Below are positions 48,869 to 57,200 of a stretch of 64,000 bases of DNA, piece by piece. The DNA is taken from the NCBI RefSeq assembly GCF_000220705.2, contig NZ_CP023202.1, positions 5,424,501-5,488,500 on the forward strand. The letters are read 5' to 3'. Origin of the DNA: Streptomyces xinghaiensis S187 (GTDB lineage: Bacteria; Actinomycetota; Actinomycetes; Streptomycetales; Streptomycetaceae). Below the pieces are notes generated by a model. The model worked only from the letters and a program-made list of their open reading frames with translations. It was not told the origin of the DNA and made no database searches. The first letter of the stretch is position 1; the number at the start of each line of letters is the position of its first letter. The position numbers were made by a program, and so were the translations under genes.

Positions 48869-50623
48869 GTGCCCCAACTTCGCCTCGCACTGAATCAGAT
48901 CGACTCGACCGTCGGCGACCTCGCCGGGAACGCCGAGTCGGTCCTCAACTGGACCCGGCACTCCGTCGAGCAGGGCGCCCACCTCGTGGCGTTCCCGGAG
49001 ATGGCGCTGACCGGCTACCCCGTCGAGGACCTGGCGCTGCGCCGCTCGTTCGTCGAGGCCAGCCGCGCCGCCCTCGTCTCGCTCGCGGCCCGGCTGGAGG
49101 CCGAGGGGCTGGGCGAGGTGCCCGTCGTCGTCGGCTACCTGGACCGCTCCGAGCACGCGCAGCCGCGCTACGGGCAGCCCGCCGGCGCCCCGCGCAACGC
49201 CGCCGCCGTGCTGCACCGCGGCGGGATCGCGCTGACCTACGCCAAGCACCACCTTCCCAACTACGGCGTCTTCGACGAGTTCCGCTACTTCGTGCCCGGC
49301 GAGACCCTGCCCGTCATCCGCGTGCACGGCATCGACGTGGCCCTCGCCATCTGCGAGGACCTCTGGCAGGACGGCGGCCGGGTCCCCGCCGCCCGCGCGG
49401 CCGGCGCCGGCCTGCTGCTCTCCATCAACGCCTCCCCGTACGAGCGGGAGAAGGACGACACCCGGCTGGAGCTGGTCCGCAAGCGCGCCCAGGAGGCCGG
49501 CTGCACCACCGCCTATCTGGCGATGATCGGCGGCCAGGACGACCTGGTGTTCGACGGCGACTCGATCGTGGTGGACGCCCGCGGCGAAGTGATCGTCCGC
49601 GCCCCGCAGTTCTCCGAGGGCTGCGTGCTGGTCGACCTCGACCTGCCCGCCGCCGGCGAGATCCCCTCGGGCACCGCCGGGGACGGGCTGCGGGTGGAGC
49701 ACGTGGTCATCGGCGAGGAGCCGCTGCCGCCCTACGAGGCCGAACTGACCTCCGGCTACGCCGACCGTCTCGACGACGACGAGGAGGTCTACTCGGCCCT
49801 CGTCGTCGGCCTGCGCGCCTACGTCGCCAAGAACGGCTTCACCAGCGTCATCCTCGGACTCTCCGGCGGCATCGACTCCGCGCTCGTCGCCTCCATCGCC
49901 TGCGACGCCCTCGGCGCCGCCAACGTCCACGCCGTCTCGATGCCGTCCCGCTACTCCTCCGAGCACTCCAAGGGCGACGCGGCCGATCTGGCGGAGCGCA
50001 CGGGGCTCAACTTCCGCACCGTCCCGATCGGCCCCATGTTCGACGCCTATATGGAGTCGCTGGGCCTCACCGGCCTCGCCGAGGAGAACCTCCAGGCCCG
50101 GCTGCGCGGCACCCTGCTGATGGCGCTCTCCAACCAGGAGGGCCACATCGTGCTGGCGCCCGGCAACAAGTCCGAGCTGGCCTGCGGCTACTCCACCCTC
50201 TACGGCGACTCCGTCGGCGCCTACGGCCCGATCAAGGACGTCTACAAGACCTCGGTGTTCCGCCTCGCGCGCTGGCGCAACCGGGCCGCCGAGGAGCGCG
50301 GCCAGACCCCGCCGATCCCGGAGAACTCGATCAGCAAGCCGCCCAGCGCCGAGCTGCGCCCCGGCCAGGTGGACACCGACTCGCTCCCGGACTACGACCT
50401 CCTCGACCGGATCCTGGAGCTCTACGTGGACCGGGACCAGGGCCGCGAGGAGATCGTCGCGGCCGGCTTCGACGCCGGGCTGGTCACCCGGGTGCTGCGG
50501 ATGGTGGACGGGGCGGAGTACAAGCGGCGCCAGTACCCGCCGGGCACGAAGATCTCCGCCAAGGGCTTCGGCAAGGACCGGCGGCTGCCGATCACCAACC
50601 GCTGGCGGGAGGAGACGGGCTGA
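48869..50623 (+). CDS. nadE: Glutamine-dependent NAD+ synthetase
   Basis: The 584-residue product has two domains. The nitrilase-type amidohydrolase at residues 1-270 shows the Glu-Lys-Cys triad: AFPEMALTGYP, YAKHHLPNYGVF and LAICEDLWQDG. The synthetase from about 300 has the pyrophosphatase loop LGLSGGIDSALVASIACDAL and LAPGNKSELACGYSTLYGD. Ammonia from glutamine is channelled to deamido-NAD+. The length is close to the shorter bacterial form and below that of the mycobacterial enzyme. A leaderless promoter supports the GTG start. Confidence 0.95.
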   Translation: MPQLRLALNQIDSTVGDLAGNAESVLNWTRHSVEQGAHLVAFPEMALTGYPVEDLALRRSFVEASRAALVSLAARLEAEGLGEVPVVVGYLDRSEHAQPRYGQPAGAPRNAAAVLHRGGIALTYAKHHLPNYGVFDEFRYFVPGETLPVIRVHGIDVALAICEDLWQDGGRVPAARAAGAGLLLSINASPYEREKDDTRLELVRKRAQEAGCTTAYLAMIGGQDDLVFDGDSIVVDARGEVIVRAPQFSEGCVLVDLDLPAAGEIPSGTAGDGLRVEHVVIGEEPLPPYEAELTSGYADRLDDDEEVYSALVVGLRAYVAKNGFTSVILGLSGGIDSALVASIACDALGAANVHAVSMPSRYSSEHSKGDAADLAERTGLNFRTVPIGPMFDAYMESLGLTGLAEENLQARLRGTLLMALSNQEGHIVLAPGNKSELACGYSTLYGDSVGAYGPIKDVYKTSVFRLARWRNRAAEERGQTPPIPENSISKPPSAELRPGQVDTDSLPDYDLLDRILELYVDRDQGREEIVAAGFDAGLVTRVLRMVDGAEYKRRQYPPGTKISAKGFGKDRRLPITNRWREETG

Positions 50624-50769
50624 GCCGCGGCGGGCCGCCCAGCGCGGACCGCCCGGACCCGGGCCCGCGGCGGATCACCCGCCGGGAGCGCCACCGCGGC
50701 CCCCGCACCCGCCGCCCGGGCACGGGGGCCGCCGCCGTACGCGCTCCGCGGCGCTCCGCGGCGGCGGTG

Positions 50770-51789
50770 TCAGAAGTCCACGGAGGCCGCGACCGGCAGA
50801 TGGTCGCTGGCCGTCCTCGGCAGCGACCAGGACGAGACCGGCTCCACCCCGCGCACCATGACCTGGTCGATCCGCGCCATCGGGAACGACGCGGGCCAGC
50901 TGAACCCGAAGCCGTCGCCCGCCGCACCCTGCGTGGACCGCATCTGCGAGGTGACCGGCGACAGCGCACGGTCGTTCATCGTGCCGTTCAGATCGCCCAG
51001 CAGGACCACCCGCTCCTGCGGCTCGTCCCGGATGGCGATGCCCAGGGCCTCCGCGCTGTTGTCCCGCTGCTCGGCGGTGAACCCGGCGTTCAGCTTCACC
51101 CGCACCGACGGCAGGTGCGCCACGTAGACGGCGACCGGCCCGTCCGGGGCGCCGACGGTACCGCGCATGGCCCGGGTCCAGCCCATCTCGATGTCGACGC
51201 CGCGGACGTCCGACAGCGGGTACTTGCTCCAGAGCCCGACCGTGCCCTCCACCTTGTGGTGCGGGTACTCCGCGGCCAGCCCCTCCTCGTACGCCGGCAC
51301 CGCGGCCTGCTTGAGTTCCTGCAGCGCCACCACGTCGGCGCCGGAGCCGGCGATCTCCCGCGCGGTGCCCGCCGGATCGGGGTTGTCGGCGTTGACGTTG
51401 TGCGTGACGACCGTCAGGGCACCGCCGGAGCCGGCCTTGTCGGTGACGAGCCCGCCGAAGAGGTTGAGCCAGACGGCCAGCGGCAGCACCAGCGCGACCA
51501 GCGCCGTCGCCGAGCGGCGCAGCAGGCCCAGGACGAGCAGCACCGGCAGCGCCAGTCCCACCCAGGGCAGGAAGGTCTCCAGCAGGCTGCCCAGGTTGCC
51601 GACGCGGTTGGGCACCCGGGAGTGGAAGACCATCAGCAGCGCGATCAGCACGGAGCAGAGCGCCAGCAGGATGCCGCGCCGCCAGGTGCCCGGGCCGAAC
51701 CGCGCGGCGGCCAGACGCCGGGCCCGGGAACCGGTCCGACCGGTGTCCGGGCCGCCGGGTCCCGACTCCGTCATGTACGCCTGCGCCAT
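50770..51789 (-). CDS. Endonuclease/exonuclease/phosphatase family protein, membrane-anchored
   Basis: The 339-residue product has three hydrophobic segments (about residues 40-110), then an EEP catalytic domain: TVVTHNVNADNPDPAGTARE (Asn), VVALQELKQAAVPAYEEGLA (Glu), VVLLGDLNGTMNDRAL (GDxN) and PRTASDHLPVAASVDF (SDHxP). All key residues of the DNase I-like fold are present. The membrane anchor places the active site probably outside the cell. The substrate, nucleic acid or phospholipid, cannot be decided. ATG 51789 is used. Confidence 0.87.
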   Translation of the reverse strand: MAQAYMTESGPGGPDTGRTGSRARRLAAARFGPGTWRRGILLALCSVLIALLMVFHSRVPNRVGNLGSLLETFLPWVGLALPVLLVLGLLRRSATALVALVLPLAVWLNLFGGLVTDKAGSGGALTVVTHNVNADNPDPAGTAREIAGSGADVVALQELKQAAVPAYEEGLAAEYPHHKVEGTVGLWSKYPLSDVRGVDIEMGWTRAMRGTVGAPDGPVAVYVAHLPSVRVKLNAGFTAEQRDNSAEALGIAIRDEPQERVVLLGDLNGTMNDRALSPVTSQMRSTQGAAGDGFGFSWPASFPMARIDQVMVRGVEPVSSWSLPRTASDHLPVAASVDF

Positions 51790-52135
51790 GTGCTGCCCTT
51801 CGTGCCTCGCCGCGCTGGTCCCCGCGTACGCACCCTAGGGGATCGCCCTTCCCTGCCCGCCGTGCGCGGCGGCCTTCCGCTACGGGGGACGTCCGGGGCA
51901 CCGCGCGGGGTTCCGGACCGTACCGGTGCCCCCGCCGCTGTGACGGAAACAGGACATCCGGCGCCGGTCCGCGCCCTGCCCGCCGCGGGCGTCCCGGCGG
52001 GGGAGCCCCGGCCTTCGGGCCCGGCGGCGCGGGGGTGTGGGGCACGCCACTTTCCGGATCGCCCGGCCGGTGCCACCATGGGAGGTGATCCGGGGACGCC
52101 GTCAGGGCGCCTCGAGACGACAAGGAGCCGAAGCC
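51790..52135. other. Intergenic region upstream of panB
   Basis: This is the gap between the divergent EEP and panB genes. No gene is seen. An inverted GGATCACC / GGTGATCC-like context surrounds 52084, and AAGGAG for panB is at the right end. Confidence 0.4.
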
Positions 52136-53014
52136 ATGACGCACGTTCCGCCTGCGCCTGCCCCGAAGCAGCCCGCGGCCGACAGCGGGAAGACGCTGTA
52201 CGGAGGCACGGGAAACCGGCGTATCACCGTCCGCGACATCGCCGCCGCCAAGCAGCGCGGCGAGAAGTGGCCCATGCTCACCGCCTACGACGCCATGACG
52301 GCCTCCGTGTTCGACGAGTCCGGCATCCCCGTCATGCTCGTCGGCGACTCGATGGGCAACTGCCACCTCGGCTACGAGTCCACCGTGCCGGTGACCATGG
52401 ACGAGATCACCCTGCTCTCCGCCGCCGTCGTCCGCGGCACCAGGCGGGCGCTGATCGTCGGCGACCTGCCGTTCGGCTCCTACCAGGAGGGCGCCGTCCA
52501 GGCGCTGCGCAGCGCGACCCGGCTGGTCAAGGAGGCCGGCGTGGGCGCGGTGAAGCTGGAGGGCGGCGAGCGCTCGGCCGACCAGATCGAACTGCTGGTC
52601 CAGTCCGGCATCCCCGTCATGGCGCACATCGGCCTCACCCCGCAGTCCGTCAACGCCTACGGCGGCTACCCGGTCCAGGGCCGCGGCGAGGAGGCGGCGC
52701 AGCAGCTCCTGCGCGACGCCAAGGCGGTGCAGAACGCGGGCGCCTTCGCGGTCGTCCTCGAACTGGTGCCGGCCGAACTCGCCGCCGAGGTCACCCGCTC
52801 CCTGCACATCCCCACCGTCGGCATCGGGGCCGGCGCCGAGTGCGACGCGCAGGTCCTGGTGTGGACGGACATGGCCGGCATGACGTCCGGCCGGGTCCCG
52901 CGGTTCGTCAAGCAGTACGCGCAGCTGCGCGAGGCGCTGGGCGGCGCGGCCAGGGCGTTCGCCGAGGACGTCGTCGGCGGCGCGTACCCGGCGGCGGAGC
53001 ACAGCTTCCACTGA
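52136..53014 (+). CDS. panB: 3-methyl-2-oxobutanoate hydroxymethyltransferase
   Basis: The 292-residue product begins with a Pro/Ala-rich stretch, then the PanB barrel: WPMLTAYDAMTASVFDESGI, VMLVGDSMGNCHLGYESTVP, VTMDEITLLSAAVVRGTRRA, GVGAVKLEGGERSADQIELL and HIGLTPQSVNAYGGYPVQGR. It transfers a hydroxymethyl group from 5,10-methylene-THF to 2-oxoisovalerate, the first step of pantothenate synthesis. AAGGAG precedes ATG 52136. A strong hairpin terminator follows about 105 bases after the stop. No panC or panD lies nearby. Confidence 0.95.
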   Translation: MTHVPPAPAPKQPAADSGKTLYGGTGNRRITVRDIAAAKQRGEKWPMLTAYDAMTASVFDESGIPVMLVGDSMGNCHLGYESTVPVTMDEITLLSAAVVRGTRRALIVGDLPFGSYQEGAVQALRSATRLVKEAGVGAVKLEGGERSADQIELLVQSGIPVMAHIGLTPQSVNAYGGYPVQGRGEEAAQQLLRDAKAVQNAGAFAVVLELVPAELAAEVTRSLHIPTVGIGAGAECDAQVLVWTDMAGMTSGRVPRFVKQYAQLREALGGAARAFAEDVVGGAYPAAEHSFH

Positions 53015-53119
53015 TCCCCGTCCCCCGGGAGCTCTCCGGCTTCCCGGGCTCGCGGGAGCGCCCGCCGGGACGCCGTCCCGGTACGCCCCGTACCGCCTCA
53101 CCCCCGAGCCACCATGAGG

Positions 53120-53158
53120 CCGGCAGCCCGCCGACATCCCCCATCGGCGGGCTGCCGG
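53120..53158 (+). terminator. Hairpin terminator after panB
   Basis: A perfect 15-bp stem joins 53120-53134 with 53144-53158 around a nine-base loop, ending transcription from panB. Confidence 0.8.
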
Positions 53159-53241
53159 TGTGCCCGGGGCCGGGGCCGGCACCCGCCGCACGGCCCCGGG
53201 CCGGGGGAGGCGCCGGACGCTCTCCGCCGGACGCGGGGGCC

Positions 53242-53278
53242 GGTCTCACCGGGCTGTCCTGAGGTGCGGTGAGACCGC
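53242..53278 (+). promoter_or_regulatory. Second hairpin in the panB-glnA2 gap
   Basis: CGGTCTCACCG (53242-53252) pairs with CGGTGAGACCG (53268-53278), a perfect 11-bp stem with a 15-base loop. It lies about 290 bases upstream of the glutamine-synthetase-like gene and could be a second terminator or part of its control region. Confidence 0.5.
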
Positions 53279-53325
53279 GAAACCCCCTGGTAATCCCCGG
53301 TTGCGATACTGGTGTTCGAGCCGTC

Positions 53326-53347
53326 GCGCAGGAGACGCGCAGGAGAC
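53326..53347 (+). repeat. Direct 11-bp repeat, two units, upstream of the GlnA2-like gene
   Basis: GCGCAGGAGAC occurs twice without a gap (53326-53336 and 53337-53347). An 11-base period puts both copies on the same face of the DNA, as expected for a tandem activator site. The sequence is not a PHO box or a clear GlnR site. Confidence 0.6.
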
Positions 53348-53567
53348 TCGTGAAACGGTATCCGACCTGCGAGGATGGCTCGAGTGACGCCTCCATCCGG
53401 CAACGGGACGGCCCTTCCGCCCCGCTCCGCGGAGCCGTACGGCGGCCGGGCCCCGACCGCTGCCCGAGGGCGGGGCCGCGGGGTACTACGCTGCTCGTGG
53501 CTCCCAGGGCGGAGGACGCGTTCCCTCCCGGCCTCCCACGGCCGGGAATCCCCACGCAAGGAGAGAG

Positions 53568-54929
53568 ATGGACAAGCAGCAGGAGTTCGTGCTCCGTACG
53601 CTGGAGGAGCGCGACATCCGATTCGTGCGGCTGTGGTTCACCGACGTGCTCGGATTTCTGAAGTCCGTCGCCGTCGCGCCCGCCGAGCTTGAGCAGGCGT
53701 TCGACGAGGGCATCGGCTTCGACGGCTCCGCCATCGAGGGCTTCGCCCGGGTGTACGAGTCCGACATGATCGCCAAGCCCGATCCGTCGACCTTCCAGAT
53801 CCTGCCCTGGCGCGCCGAGGCCCCCGGCACCGCCCGTATGTTCTGCGACATCCTGATGCCGGACGGCTCCCCCTCCTTCGCCGACCCGCGCTACGTCCTC
53901 AAGCGCATCCTCGCCAAGACCTCGGACCTGGGCTTCACCTTCTACACGCACCCCGAGATCGAGTTCTACCTGCTGAAGAACAAGCCGGTGGACGGCACCC
54001 GCCCCGTCCCCGCCGACAGCTCCGGCTACTTCGACCACACCCCGCAGAACGTCGGCATGGACTTCCGCCGCCAGGCCATCACCATGCTCGAATCCATGGG
54101 CATCTCGGTGGAGTTCTCCCACCACGAGGGCGCCCCCGGCCAGCAGGAGATCGACCTCCGCTACGCCGACGCGCTCTCCACCGCCGACAACATCATGACC
54201 TTCCGGCTGATCATGAAGCAGGTGGCGCTGGAACAGGGCGTCCAGGCCACCTTCATGCCCAAGCCGTTCTCGGAGTACCCGGGCTCCGGCATGCACACCC
54301 ACCTCTCCCTCTTCGAGGGCGACCGCAACGCCTTCCACGAGTCCGGTGCCGAGTACCAGCTCTCCAAGGTGGGCCGGTCCTTCATCGCGGGCCTGCTCAA
54401 GCACTCCGCGGAGATCTCCGCCGTCACCAACCAGTGGGTCAACTCCTACAAGCGCATCTGGGGCGGCTCGCAGCGCACGGCCGGCGCGGGCGGCGAGGCC
54501 CCCTCGTACATCTGCTGGGGCCACAACAACCGCTCGGCGCTCATCCGGGTCCCGATGTACAAGCCGGGCAAGACCGGCTCCACCCGCGTCGAGGTCCGTT
54601 CCATCGACTCCGGCGCCAACCCGTACCTCACCTACGCCGTACTGCTGGCGGCGGGCCTCAAGGGCATCGAGGAGGGCCACGAACTCCCGGCCGGCGCCGA
54701 GGACGACGTCTGGGCGCTCTCCGACTCCGAGCGCCGCGCCATGGGCATCGAACCGCTGCCACAGAACCTCGGCGAGGCCATCGACCTGATGCAGCGGAGC
54801 GAACTCGTGGCGGAGACCCTCGGCGAGCACGTCTTCGACTTCTTCCTGCGCAACAAGAAGCAGGAGTGGGAGGAGTACCGCAGCGAGGTCACGGCCTTCG
54901 AACTGCGCAAGATGCTGCCGGTGCTGTAA
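53568..54929 (+). CDS. glnA2: GlnA2-type glutamine synthetase family enzyme (probable gamma-glutamylpolyamine synthetase)
   Basis: The 453-residue product has the GS beta-grasp and catalytic parts: FDGSAIEGFARVYESDM, FTFYTHPEIEFYLLKNKP (ExE), GQQEIDLRYADALSTADNIM, GSGMHTHLSLFEGD and the arginine-rich RIPMYKPG-like stretch RVPMYKPGKTGSTRVEVRSI. From memory, Streptomyces GlnA2 ligates glutamate to polyamines instead of ammonia; GlnA2 identity is by resemblance. In place of the adenylylation loop NLYDLPPEE it reads DVWALSDSE (near residues 377-385), so the modified Tyr is missing. The ATG follows AAGGAGAG. glnE lies 2.3 kb downstream. Confidence 0.87.
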   Translation: MDKQQEFVLRTLEERDIRFVRLWFTDVLGFLKSVAVAPAELEQAFDEGIGFDGSAIEGFARVYESDMIAKPDPSTFQILPWRAEAPGTARMFCDILMPDGSPSFADPRYVLKRILAKTSDLGFTFYTHPEIEFYLLKNKPVDGTRPVPADSSGYFDHTPQNVGMDFRRQAITMLESMGISVEFSHHEGAPGQQEIDLRYADALSTADNIMTFRLIMKQVALEQGVQATFMPKPFSEYPGSGMHTHLSLFEGDRNAFHESGAEYQLSKVGRSFIAGLLKHSAEISAVTNQWVNSYKRIWGGSQRTAGAGGEAPSYICWGHNNRSALIRVPMYKPGKTGSTRVEVRSIDSGANPYLTYAVLLAAGLKGIEEGHELPAGAEDDVWALSDSERRAMGIEPLPQNLGEAIDLMQRSELVAETLGEHVFDFFLRNKKQEWEEYRSEVTAFELRKMLPVL

Positions 54930-54969
54930 GCAACGGCCGCGTGACGCGGCCCCGCCGCGTGCGGCGGTT

Positions 54970-55000
54970 CCGGGCCGGCGGTGTCGAACCGTCGGCCCGG
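54970..55000 (+). terminator. Hairpin terminator after the GlnA2-like gene
   Basis: CCGGGCCGGCGG (54970-54981) pairs with CCGTCGGCCCGG (54989-55000) with one wobble and a seven-base loop, 40 bases past the stop. Confidence 0.75.
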
Positions 55001-55117
55001 AGCCGTTCCACGTTCCCCGTTCTTTCGTTGTGCGGAGGCCCCGGTGCCGTGGCGACGGGCCCGGGCCGGCAGTTACCCCCGTGAGCTGCCGGCCCAGCGC
55101 TGCCGCGTGGCGCCCGG

Positions 55118-55606
55118 TCAGGCGAACCGTGCCGCTTCCGGTGGCGGCTGTGCCGGGAAGCGGACGACGGGTTCGCCGGACCGGCCCGCCAGGGCACGGG
55201 CGCCTTGGTGCGCGCGCCACAAGTGCCCGCACGCCAGGAGGGCGGCGAGCGCCCCGTACACGATGAAGACGGTTGTCCGGACCACTGCCGGTCCGGGCGG
55301 CACGGCAGCCGCGACGGCTGCCACGACGAGGGCGACCAGACCGAGCCCCGGACCGGTCCGGAGCGCCCCCCTGGCGCCCCGGATCGGCCCGGCGACGCCG
55401 GTCCGGTCGTCCCCGCCACTGGCGCCGTTCCCGCCGTCGTCGTTCTCCGTACCGCCCGCCTGCGCGGATTCCTCGTCATCGAGCTGCTGTTCGACGCGGT
55501 CGAGCAGTGCGTCCCAGGCACGGGGCGTCATCTCCCGGTAGAGCTCCAGCAGCCGGTCCTGACTCCTCTCCACCTGTCCGTGGAGAAGACCGCGGATGTC
55601 TGACAT
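55118..55606 (-). CDS. Membrane protein with coiled-coil N-terminus (162 aa)
   Basis: The product begins MSDIRGLLHGQVERSQDRLL, then ELYREMTPRAWDALLDRVEQ, an amphipathic helical region of about 45 residues. A Gly/Asp-rich linker follows, then two hydrophobic helices (LGLVALVVAAVAAAVPPG and TTVFIVYGALAALLACGHLW) and a short tail. There is no known domain. It lies directly downstream of the sigma-like gene on the same strand. If that gene ends at 55763, the gap is about 156 bases; otherwise they overlap by 79 bases. Confidence 0.72.
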   Translation of the reverse strand: MSDIRGLLHGQVERSQDRLLELYREMTPRAWDALLDRVEQQLDDEESAQAGGTENDDGGNGASGGDDRTGVAGPIRGARGALRTGPGLGLVALVVAAVAAAVPPGPAVVRTTVFIVYGALAALLACGHLWRAHQGARALAGRSGEPVVRFPAQPPPEAARFA

Positions 55607-55762
55607 GTCGATACCTCTACCTCCTCGATCTGTGAGCGGGTTCCGGGCCCGGATCGCTCCGGGCGTCCCCCCGCGTGCTCCGTACGGCCGCTAGGACCCA
55701 ACCTGGGATCACGGGCCGCCGTTGCCGGCAGGCCCGTCCGGCCCGTGATCCCGAGAAGAGCG

Positions 55763-56412
55763 CTAGTCACTGAATCCGAGCTCGTCGTGGATGGTCTGCC
55801 GGTGGGGGGGGCGAGGTGGGCGCGGATCCTGTCGGTGCGGCGCTTCACCGTCTTGCGGTCGATGCGGAGGGCCCGGCCGATCTCGGTCTGGCCGAGGCCG
55901 ACGACGATCCACAGGTGGGCGACCTCGCGCAGACCGCCCTTCTCCGGGAGGGCCTTCTCCAGTACCGATTCCACGGCCCGGATACGGAGGTACTCGTCGG
56001 TCTCCGGGTCGGTGTGCGCGCTCTCGGGGAGGGTGTCCGAGGGGAAGGAGCGGTCCCGGTCGTACGCCCGGCAGGCGTCGGCGATGACGCCGAGCGTCAC
56101 GGTCGTGGCGAAGGCCCGGCCGCCGTCGCCGCGGTCGATCTCGAACTCCGGGTCCGACCAGCGGCGGACCAGCCGCAGCACGGCCTCCTGGAGCAGGTCC
56201 TCCCGGACCCGGCCCATCCCCTTGCCGAGGATCAGCCGCTCCATGTGCGGCCGCAACCGCTGGATCTCGGCGACCTTCTCCCCGGTGAGCCTCCGGCGCG
56301 GAGCGGGGACGCCATCCCGCCGGTCGTCCGGCTGCGGCACCTTCGAGCGGGGGGACGGGGACGACGGCTCGCCGCCGTCGTCCCTCCCGCACGTCATTGG
56401 TGCGTTGCTCAT
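55763..56412 (-). CDS. Sigma-70-like regulator, apparently frameshifted at a G8 run
   Basis: From ATG 56412 (AGGAAGGG upstream), the frame has a region-2-like block (REDLLQEAVLRLVRRWSDPE, FATTVTLGVIADACRAYDRD) and a C-terminal helix-turn-helix (LWIVVGLGQTEIGRALRIDR, KTVKRRTDRIRAHLA). It then meets a run of eight G bases at 55804-55811 (C8 on this strand). As read, it continues in frame to 55528 with a non-protein-like tail that enters the next gene. One extra C gives an ending HRQTIHDELGFSD stopping at 55763, which looks natural. I annotate the corrected end. Confidence 0.6.
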
Positions 56413-56553
56413 GGGTGTTCCCTTCCTGCTGTCGTGGAGGTGCTCCCGCGGCGCCTCTCGGTGGTTATGCCGACAGGGAAGCCCGAGACGGGGCGGCCGG
56501 GTCTCGTAACTTTCCGTTGCTGCGGGGAGGTTGCCGCCGGGGGAGACGGTTCC

Positions 56554-56584
56554 GGGGCCGGCGCGGTGTCCGCAGGCCGGCCCC
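56554..56584 (-). terminator. Hairpin terminator after the 52-residue membrane protein
   Basis: GGGGCCGGC (56554-56562) pairs perfectly with GCCGGCCCC (56576-56584), downstream of the minus-strand gene that stops at 56606. Confidence 0.65.
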
Positions 56585-56605
56585 TGAGGCAGCGGACCGG
56601 GCTGG

Positions 56606-56764
56606 TCAGCGCAGGGCCTGGAGGAGAAAGGCGCCGGCGCCGATACCGACCAGCAGCGCCACCCCGAACGTCAGTTCGAGCCAGGCCAGGTATGTCACCA
56701 GGGCAGCGATGAGCAGGATCAGCAGAACGAAGGAGACCTTCGCGAGCGACGGATCGGAGTTCAT
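56606..56764 (-). CDS. Very small two-helix membrane protein (52 aa)
   Basis: ATG 56764 has GAGGAG six bases upstream. The product reads MNSDPSLAKVSFVLLILLIA, then ALVTYLAWLELTFGVALLVG and IGAGAFLLQALR. Two hydrophobic helices separated by a short turn make up nearly all of it. Function is unknown; small proteins of this kind often help larger membrane proteins. The good ribosome-binding site and the hairpin after the stop support it. Confidence 0.72.
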   Translation of the reverse strand: MNSDPSLAKVSFVLLILLIAALVTYLAWLELTFGVALLVGIGAGAFLLQALR

Positions 56765-57200
56765 CTACGTCTCCTCTTCGGTGGGGCGGGCGGCGCCCAC
56801 GGGGACCGCGGCGACGCCGGTTCGCTCTCCTGTGCCGACCGGGCGGTGCCGGTCCGCGGCACGGGAGGCCCGGAAGTGATGCGCGTCACCCGCCCGGTGT
56901 GCGCGGTGAGGTGGCGTGCTCCGGGCGGCCGCCGCCGGACGGCGCAGCCGTTTCCCGGCGGTGCGGCAACCGGCCGTCAGCCGTCACCCGGTGATCGCTC
57001 GCAGGCAACGGGCGGCTGCCGGCCCGCCCCTCCTGTGCCACGGATCCGGGCGGCCGCCCGGCTGTCGGCGTACCCGGTGTGGGCGGGGGCGGATAGGCTC
57101 GGGACGATCAACCGGGCCGGGCCGGGCCGGTCATCAGCTCGGGCTGGTCGCCGGGCCGGCCACGGTGGGCGGGCCGTGGGTCGAGGACGGGTGGCGCAGC
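56765..57200. other. Intergenic region upstream of glnE, candidate promoter
   Basis: This is the gap between the small membrane protein start (minus) and the glnE start (plus). TAGGCT at 57094-57099 resembles a -10 box about 100 bases upstream of the chosen glnE start. No other gene is seen. Confidence 0.4.

Noticed and set aside
53268..53285. GlnR site upstream of the GlnA2-like gene (GTGAG-N5-GAAAC)
   Set aside because: Spacing is one base short of the known n6 and the half is not repeated. It also overlaps the right arm of a hairpin.
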